Assembly: GCF_042477335.2 (NCBI RefSeq) | Contig: NC_091250.1 | Coordinates: 132,467,384-132,531,383, forward strand | Source: Ovis canadensis | Taxonomy: Eukaryota > Chordata > Mammalia > Artiodactyla > Bovidae | DNA length: 64,000 bases | Reading direction: 5' to 3' | Shown: positions 57,521 through 64,000 of the stretch, piece by piece | Position numbering within the stretch: position 1 is the first letter of the stretch | How the letters are laid out: every line of letters starts with the position of its first letter | Position numbers and translations under genes: made by a program | The notes under the pieces: generated by a model | Databases searched by the model: none | What the model saw: the letters and a program-made list of their open reading frames with translations, nothing else | What the model was told of the DNA's origin: nothing

Positions 57521-57900
57521 GGCCGCCCGTGACGGGCAGCGGCCGCCCGTGACGGGCAGCGGCCGCCCGTGACGGGCAGCGGCCGCCCGTGACGGGCAGC
57601 GGCCGCCCGTGACGGGCAGCGGCCGCCCGTGACGGGCAGCGGCCGCCCGTGACGGGCAGCGGCCGCCCGTGACGGGCAGCGGCCGCCCGTGACGGGCAGC
57701 GGCCGCCCGTGACGGGCAGCGGCCGCCCGTGACGGGCAGCGGCCGCCCGTGACGGGCAGCGGCCGCCCGTGACGGGCAGCGGCCGCCCGTGACGGGCAGC
57801 GGCCGCCCGTGACGGGCAGCGGCCGCCCGTGACGGGCAGCGGCCGCCCGTGACGGGCAGCGGCCGCCCGTGACGGGCAGCGGCCGCCCGTGACGGGCAGC
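57521..57900. repeat. perfect tandem array, 19 copies of a 20-bp unit
   Basis: The unit GGCCGCCCGTGACGGGCAGC repeats 19 times with no substitution or indel (380 bp). Each unit contains the inverted repeat GCCCGT-G-ACGGGC, and each junction creates GCGGCCGC (a NotI site). There are four CpGs per unit and none has decayed. Because 20 is not divisible by 3, a 60-bp period encodes a 20-residue repeat in every open frame; these frames (about 180 codons on -) are not evidence for a protein. Confidence 0.97.
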
Positions 57901-59319
57901 GGCAGCGGACGGAGACCCGGAGAGCAGCTGGGGCTCAAGGGGCTGACCGCACACACTCAGGCAGCTCAGGGACTGACAGTGTCGCTCCTGAGTCACGTTT
58001 TAAGCGAGGCCAACTGCACGAGACCTGCTCCAATGGCTCACTCTCACCTGACGTTTGAAAAATCACCAGTCAAAAGTCCCTGTGGAGCCACTGATAAGAG
58101 GTCAGCTCTGGCCCTGTTCCCTCACACCTGGGCAGAGTGCAGAAGTGTGGGGACAGATGGGTTTGACACTGAGCTGAGCCCACCCTCCCAGGGTGTGGAA
58201 GGAGAGCCCTGCCCAAACATTTCCGGGCTGACTGGCCGTCAGCTGCCCCCTGCACGCCTGGGCGTCCTGCCCCGCCCTGGCCCGCAGCTGTGCCCCTGCC
58301 TGACGCCCCTCCCTCGGCGCGGCCAGAGCAGGCTCGTGGAACATGAGCGGGAGTGTGGCTCCCCACCCCCTGACGTAGAACCAAGTCCCAGGGGTGGTGT
58401 GGCCTGCCTTGTGCTTCTGCTCACTTGGCCTCTGGACACACGGTCTGCCCTCGGCCGCCAGACTTCAAGCTACTGCTCGGCCCACAGTGTGGCTCACGGT
58501 GACCACTTCCTAAGAACGTCCTAACTGCAGCTCACGACCCTGCTGGCCTGAGTGAGCCTCCTGCCACAGCCGAGCCGCCACGCCCTGGAGAGGCTGTCAC
58601 TGCCCCCCTCTCACCCCCCCTGGAGCCCAGGCTGCAGTGGCCCGCCCCAGTGAGCCCACGAGTCCAGGATTCTCCCTGTCAGCACTCAAGACTCACGTCC
58701 AACCCACTGGTGGTGCAACTGCCTTGCCTCGAATGATGGAAGGTGCCTGGGGGCGGGGCCCCCTGGAGCCTGCCCTGCCACCCCCGCATCTCGCTGACAC
58801 CAGCACACGCCATCACCCCATCCCCCCAGGTGTGCGGGAATACCCCCAGGGACACGGATGTGAGCAGTGAGTGTGCTCAGCTCCAGGGTGGTGGGGGAAG
58901 GGAACATTGAGGAGGACCCCAGGAGCAGAACCCCAAGGGCCAGGCTGGGCAGAGTGGAGAAGGGACAGGCCAGAGCACAGGGCCAGCCGGCGTCCAGGCA
59001 CAAGGGAGTCAACCGGACGGGCTGAGGGGCCACGGAGAGACACGCACGTGTGCCTTCTGTCCTGGGGGGCTGGGGGGCACAGAGGGCTCTAGGCAGCAGG
59101 GTGAGGCGGTCTGGTCAGCTGGGTGCAGAAGTGGGCCTGCGGCGCTCTGGGGGGAAGAGCGGGGACAAGGCTGACACGGGGCGGTTAGTACGGGCAGGGG
59201 GCAGAGCGCTGGCGGGCAGGGAGGAGGGGAGGGTCTGTGGCCCCGCTCCCGGGGGCGCGCGTCAGGGCCGGAGCTGGGCTGAGCTCTCCCCCCGTCCCAG
59301 CCTCTGGGCTGCACGGGCT
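57901..59319. other. FAM193A intron, no gene recognised
   Basis: GC-rich intronic sequence. A partial unit (GGCAGCGG) ends the array at about 57908. No coding similarity was found in any of the frames. Confidence 0.6.
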
Positions 59320-59520
59320 AAGGGGTCACGGGCCAGCTCACCCTCTCCTAGCTGTGTGACCTCAGGCAAATTCCTCCATCTTTTTGTGCTTTAGTTTTCT
59401 CATCTGTAATTTGGAAACACCCACCTCCAGGGGATGTGGTAAGAATTAAACCAGACAGTGCACGTCGAATATTCAGTGTCGCCTGGCCCAAAGGAAGCGT
59501 TTCCTGAGCGCTAAGTGGGG
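59320..59520 (+). mobile_element. MIR SINE relic
   Basis: TAGCTGTGTGACCTCAGGCA, TTTTCTCATCTGTAATTTGG, then GGTAAGAATTAAACCAGACA, the sense MIR order. Confidence 0.88.
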
Positions 59521-60224
59521 GTCTCCCTAGACACAAGCTAGCACCCCCAGCCCAGTTCAAGGTGCTGCTGCCCTCTCACGGGGCCAGGGCCGGGGGTGGG
59601 GTCCTTCCGCTCGGGCAGCTGAGCACACCACCGACCCTCAACGGGCTCAGGCAGACGAAGGTGGAGGGTGCGGCGGGAGCAGATTCGGGACTTGACGGGG
59701 AGAAAGCAGGGCAGACCAGACGCCCAGCACCATGGCGGGAGCCTAACCTGCTGACCTGGCAGCAAGTCTCAGGGGCAAAGGGCAAGGGCAAGGAGACTCC
59801 CAGCAGGCGTCAGTCTCCTCGGAGCAGGGACGGAGCACGAGGCACTGACAAATGGGAGGCTGCAGTGCTAAAGGCCCCAGGGCACGCAGAGCCTGCCGGG
59901 AGGTGGGACGGCCTGTGCCCGCGGTCAGGCTGGCTGGCTCAAGACACAGACTCACAGGCCAGCCCCCCAAGAGCCCGGGGACAGCGAGCGCCACCTTCTC
60001 CCCGGGAGCGTCCACTGACGGCCTGCACCACGCCACCCACGCCTCTCCGGCTTCGGCTCAGCCATCAGCGCTCTGCCCCGCGCCACCTCTCTGCAGGCCC
60101 ACCCACAGGCTCCCGGGCTGGGGTCTCCCCTCAGGGCCGTTTGTCTGCACTGCGGCTACTACTTCTATCGAGGTTTGCCACAGCGTTTTGAGATTTCAAA
60201 TTTGATCACGGTTTTGCCTTCTCT

Positions 60225-60345
60225 TTAGACAACGAGATTTCTGAAAGCAAGGGCTGGGAGTACTGTCTTCCTTTATCTAGCAGGCAGCAGAGGGCCCGGC
60301 ACAGCCTGCTGCTCAGCGAACGCTGAGTGGAGTACGGACTGGAAC
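60225..60345 (+). mobile_element. L2 LINE 3'-end relic (tentative)
   Basis: AAGCAAGGGCTGGGAGTACT, then GGGCCCGGCACAGCCTGCTG and AGCGAACGCTGAGTGGA, matching the L2 3'-end phrase. Confidence 0.6.
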
Positions 60346-61900
60346 CACGGAGCTGTTCCATGGAGACATGAGCTAGGGACGCTGTGCGTCTGGCTCAGAA
60401 GACCATGTATGCAGAACAGGAGGCCCAGTGGTGGAGACCAAGGGCAGCGGGGGCCGCAGCAACCAGGCTGCACCTGGGTGGAGGCGTCTGCAGAGGCCTG
60501 CCCACCTCCAGAGCCAAGGGCCTCCTTCAGGAGGAGAGGAGGCCCCGTCGCCAGACCATCCGGGGGCCACACCACCATGAAGATGTGCACGATGCGAAGT
60601 GCGTGTGGACAGCACTATCGAATCACAACACCGACTGCAACCTTCACACAAGCCCTTATGGCTCTAGCCCACAGGAGTTCTGATGTGCTCTTCACTTTGA
60701 GACAAAGCTGATTCACAGGAAAGCGCAACTCTGCTCTAACTGGACGCCCAGCCACACTAACTGACGACTTCAGCGAAGCACACTTCTGAATTCACGCACG
60801 AGTCGTGAGGCCCAGCCTGTCCTGCACGGAGCCCAGAGCCCGGGAGCAGTGGATGGAGCCCCACGCGGGCGGCGGCTGCTGCCAACACCCAGCGCCCGAA
60901 CAGGAGGGCCGCCAAGTGCCCAGCGAGCAGGGGCGAGAGTCACTCTCCACTGGGCTTCTCCTCAAAGGCTCCTCAGTGCTCCTGCCAGAGAGGAAGAGGC
61001 CACACCACCGCCCTCCTTCTGCTACTTCTTAGCCCAGAACTGAACTCAGCAGCACGGGCCGCAGCCCCGCCACAACCGGCAGGCGGCGATCAGCTCACGG
61101 CCCTCTCCCCGCAGTCTTCTCCTTCCTCATACTCCAGCGGAGCTGACACTTGCTCCCCGTCTAACCCTGCGAGCCACGTCCGCAGCGGCTGCACACGAGG
61201 GGCCCGGTGAGGGGGTAAAGGGGTGAGGGGCGTGCACGCCCACAGCTGTGCGGGAGCCCTGTCCCCAGGCTCCCTTGATGCACTGAACTCACCCACCGCT
61301 TCCAGGCCACCCCGTGCTCCTGTGGAGAGCCCGAGACAGCGCTCCAGCCCCGTCCTAAGGGAGCAACTGCTTCTTGACACATTTTCCAGACAGGAAGGAC
61401 ACAGCACGTAAAGCCGGGGGCCTCGAGCTTGACCCCGGGCCAGTGGCAGGGGAGGAGCAGGCGCACGGTCGCGGGCTCTCCTCTCTCAGGTGGCGAGTCC
61501 TCCCCCGCTCTCCTCGGGTTTTGTCCGTCGAGGGGAGACACGTCCCAAATCCCAGACAAACGGCACAGGACACCTCTGTAACCAGGTGCTGAACTACAGA
61601 GAAAGCAAGGGAAACCGTTCACGGGGAGCTGGTAAGAACACAGCAAGAAAAACCGGCCCCAGCGGAGGTGCAGGAAGGGACAGGAGCCCTGCGGGCGTGC
61701 GCACCGCCGTGGCAGAGATGAGCAGACAGCCCTGCGGTCCCACGGGGAGGAAGCAGAGGCAAGGGGAGCTGGGGGGTCCAGGGGCCAGCACACCAGCAGC
61801 ACCTCCACGCCAGCAAGTGGGGTCCCCTCCCGAGGAAGCACCCCTATTCAGGGTCTGCTGAGCATTCATGACCTCACGATAAAAAGGGTTAGCGCCTCAT
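60346..61900. other. FAM193A intron, no gene recognised
   Basis: No coding similarity or repeat family was identified. Frames on both strands overlap. Confidence 0.55.
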
Positions 61901-63590
61901 AGCTTCATCCAAACACAGAGTAACTATGTGTGAAACGCTCACAGAAAGGAAAGATGAAAGAAAAGGTGATCAAGGAACAAGAGAACATAGAAAGTTTCTA
62001 ACACATTTGAAACATAAAGCTCAGAAATAAGAATTACAAGCAGGATTAAAACCTCAAACTTACGGAGTAGGTTAGACACAGCAGGAAACCCACCAAGCTG
62101 GAAGAGTGACCCAACAGGAAGTTCTCAGAACAGAAGGTGATCAGGCTGGGAGGGACCACGGGTACAGAAAGCAGGGCGAGAAGGTCTGGCCAGAGGTTCA
62201 GGAAGAGACATCAGAGCGGTGGACAGGGACCAAGAGGCAGGCAACCTGAAACTTCTCATGTGCTACGGACAGGAAACGTGGTTAGCACGCAAGAACAAAT
62301 TGGTGCCATGAATAGAGAGACTCTAAGAAAGAGCCAAAAAGAAATGCTAGAAATAAAAAACGCGGAGAGAAAAACCAAGACTCGGCAGACTGAACACAGC
62401 CAAGAAGGGAACCGATGAGCCTCAAGACACGACAAGAGAGACTTTTCAAACTGAGATGTGAAGAGAAATGAGAATTTAAACACACAAAATCCTCCAAAAA
62501 ATGGCACCAACAATGACAAAAAAAGAGAACAGAACGTCCAAGAATTTGGGGCCCTCTCAAAAGATGTTCCACACAGGGCTGGAGTCCGCAGGAGCAGAGC
62601 AGGCAGGAAGGAGGCGTGGAGGAGTAGAGGACGTCCAAGGGACAGCCAAGGACGTCCCAACTCTCGACCGGCACCAGAGCAGGCCAGGAGGCTCAGAGGG
62701 CACCAGCAAGACCCCCACAAGACCCCACCCAGGCGCAGCACATCCCAGCTGCAGGAACCCAAGCCAGAATCCTAGAAGAAGCCTGGGGGGTGGGCTGAGG
62801 GCAACAAACCCCATCCTACAGAGCAAGGGACACAGTCACAGAAGACATCTCACTCAAACCACGCAAGCAGGAAGAGAGCGGGGTTAACCAGGTTCTAAGT
62901 GTTCAAAGGAAAAAAAAACAAAAACACCAACCTAGAATTCTGTATCCAGCGAAATTATCCTTCAAAAGTGAAGGAGAAATAAAGACTTCCTCAGGCAAAC
63001 AAACACTGAGGGAACGCATCTCCAGCAGACCTGCCCTGCAAGAAATGTTAAAAGATTTTCTTCAGGAAGAAGGAACGTAATATAGGTCGGAAACTTGGAT
63101 CTACATAAAGGAAGAGAGATCGATGGAAAAGGAATAAACACAAGGAAAATAAAATCTTTTTTCTCACTGTTAATTGATCTTAAAAAAAAAACACTGCAGG
63201 AGTAATAGTAACAATGTGCCAGGTGATTAACGTTGGATAAATGAAGATGATGACTGCAACGTCACAAGGACAGGAAGGAGGAACTCGGAATAACCTGTTA
63301 CAAGCAGCTCAACTACATACAAAGTGGAGGAGTAGTGTTGGAAGTGGCCCTAGTTTAGTCAGAAGGTGCTTTCTAATACAACTGCTAAAATGGAAAAAGA
63401 GGTGTAATTGATATGCTAAGAAGAAATAAAATGAATCAGAAAATGTTCAAGTGAGAGTAAAGAAAGCAGAAAAGGGAGCCTCTGGCAACAAATGGAAAAT
63501 AGTTACAAACATGGGTATTCATCCAAACACATAAAAAAACAAAAGTGAATGGAATAAGTGCACCAATGAAAATACAGAGATGATCAGAGT
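61900..63590 (+). mobile_element. old L1 5' region / ORF1 relic, sense
   Basis: Text in the order of old L1M 5' sequence: TAGAATTCTGTATCCAGCGA (62934), AAGTGAAGGAGAAATAAAGA, CTGCCCTGCAAGAAATGTTA, then GGAAACTTGGATCTACATAA. Numerous stops. Confidence 0.7.
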
Positions 63591-63894
63591 GTATTAAACA
63601 AGAAGCTTCCCCCAGCCCCCAAAGCCCCAAGACCCAACGGTGCCTGTCGACAAGACAGCTGCTGCGAGCAGCAATGCAGATCACCCCAGGCAGCTCCGCG
63701 GGGCCGCAGGCGCCACACGACCTGCAGACGGCCCAGGCCGCAGCGCGAGGAGCCATCCCCAGCTACCGCAGGGCCGGCCCTCCAAGGGCACGCGAGCAGC
63801 CCAGACACGCGAGCGTCTAACAGCAGAGCACCGAACTGCGTGGCGCCAAGTCTGCTGGGCCTGCAGCAGGGCAGGTGGACCCGCCGGGGGCTGC
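63591..63894. other. FAM193A intron, no gene recognised
   Basis: GC-rich stretch between the L1 relic and the edge repeat; nothing recognised. Confidence 0.5.
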
Positions 63895-63913
63895 AGGCCA
63901 CCCCCCCCCCCCC

Positions 63914-64000
63914 GCCCTCCCCAGCAGGGGTGCAGCGGCGGGGGGGTGGGGCCTGCCCTCCCCAGCAGGGGTGCAGCGGCGGGGGGGTGGGGCCTGCCCT
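63914..64000. repeat. 41-bp tandem repeat running off the window edge
   Basis: GCCCTCCCCAGCAGGGG starts at 63914 and 63955 and restarts at 63996 (period 41 bp). Both complete units are identical as far as visible. A 15-bp C-run precedes it. The copy number is unknown because the array continues beyond 64000. Confidence 0.85.

Noticed and set aside
57521-57900. CRISPR-like regular palindromic repeat
   Set aside because: The units are directly abutting with no spacers, and the DNA is a mammalian intron.
57408-57996. Two long minus-strand frames (182 and 185 codons) over the 20-bp array
   Set aside because: They are the array translated in two frames at once; no start context, splice logic or family supports a protein.
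61161-61841. 226-codon minus frame as a further FAM193A exon
   Set aside because: No similarity to the family and no matching splice signals; the exon upstream of 57159-57357 was not found up to 64000.

Overview
This is a stretch of mammalian nuclear DNA from a ruminant of the cattle/buffalo/sheep/goat group. The lineage call rests on the repeats: BovB (RTE-type) LINEs and their derivatives the Bov-tA SINEs are spread over both strands, together with cetartiodactyl tRNA-derived (CHR-type) SINEs, old L1 and MIR/L2 relics. The genes have introns, CpG islands and poly(A) signals, so bacterial concepts (operons, CRISPR) do not apply.

Two protein-coding genes were recognised, converging tail to tail. 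TNIP2 (ABIN-2) lies on the + strand and is complete: six coding exons (312-590, 22722-23009, 24440-24529, 24907-25155, 25299-25418, 25853-26116) with consensus splice sites, joining without a phase error into 429 codons plus stop. FAM193A lies on the - strand. Its last eight coding exons are here (57159-57357 down to 35274-35367), giving the C-terminal 730 residues; its 5' part lies beyond the right edge. The same neighbour pair in the same convergent arrangement is known from human 4p16.3.

Layout: 1-760 is the TNIP2 CpG-island promoter with a 47-bp GC-box repeat and exon 1. 591-22721 is intron 1: a 2.4-kb degenerate minisatellite, then an old minus-strand L1 (about 5.2-12.9 kb) broken up by BovB and SINE insertions, then a near full-length BovB (about 13.3-17.1 kb), then SINE-bearing sequence and a BovB fragment ending 37 bp before exon 2. 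22722-26484 holds TNIP2 exons 2-6 and the poly(A) signal. 26485-34815 is intergenic and includes a BovB copy with a 5' inversion (30570-32592) and an unattached CpG island (34420-34790). 34815-57357 holds FAM193A exons and introns. 57521-57900 is a perfect array of nineteen 20-bp units. 57901-64000 is upstream FAM193A intron with MIR, L2 and L1 relics and a 41-bp repeat running off the edge.

TNIP2 works in NF-kB/TPL2-ERK signalling; FAM193A is poorly characterised. They share a neighbourhood, not a demonstrated pathway. I found no new gene system. The items most worth a second look are the homogeneous 20-bp array next to a FAM193A splice acceptor, the BovB insertion at the TNIP2 exon 2 acceptor, the 5'-inverted BovB and the CpG island at the FAM193A 3' end.
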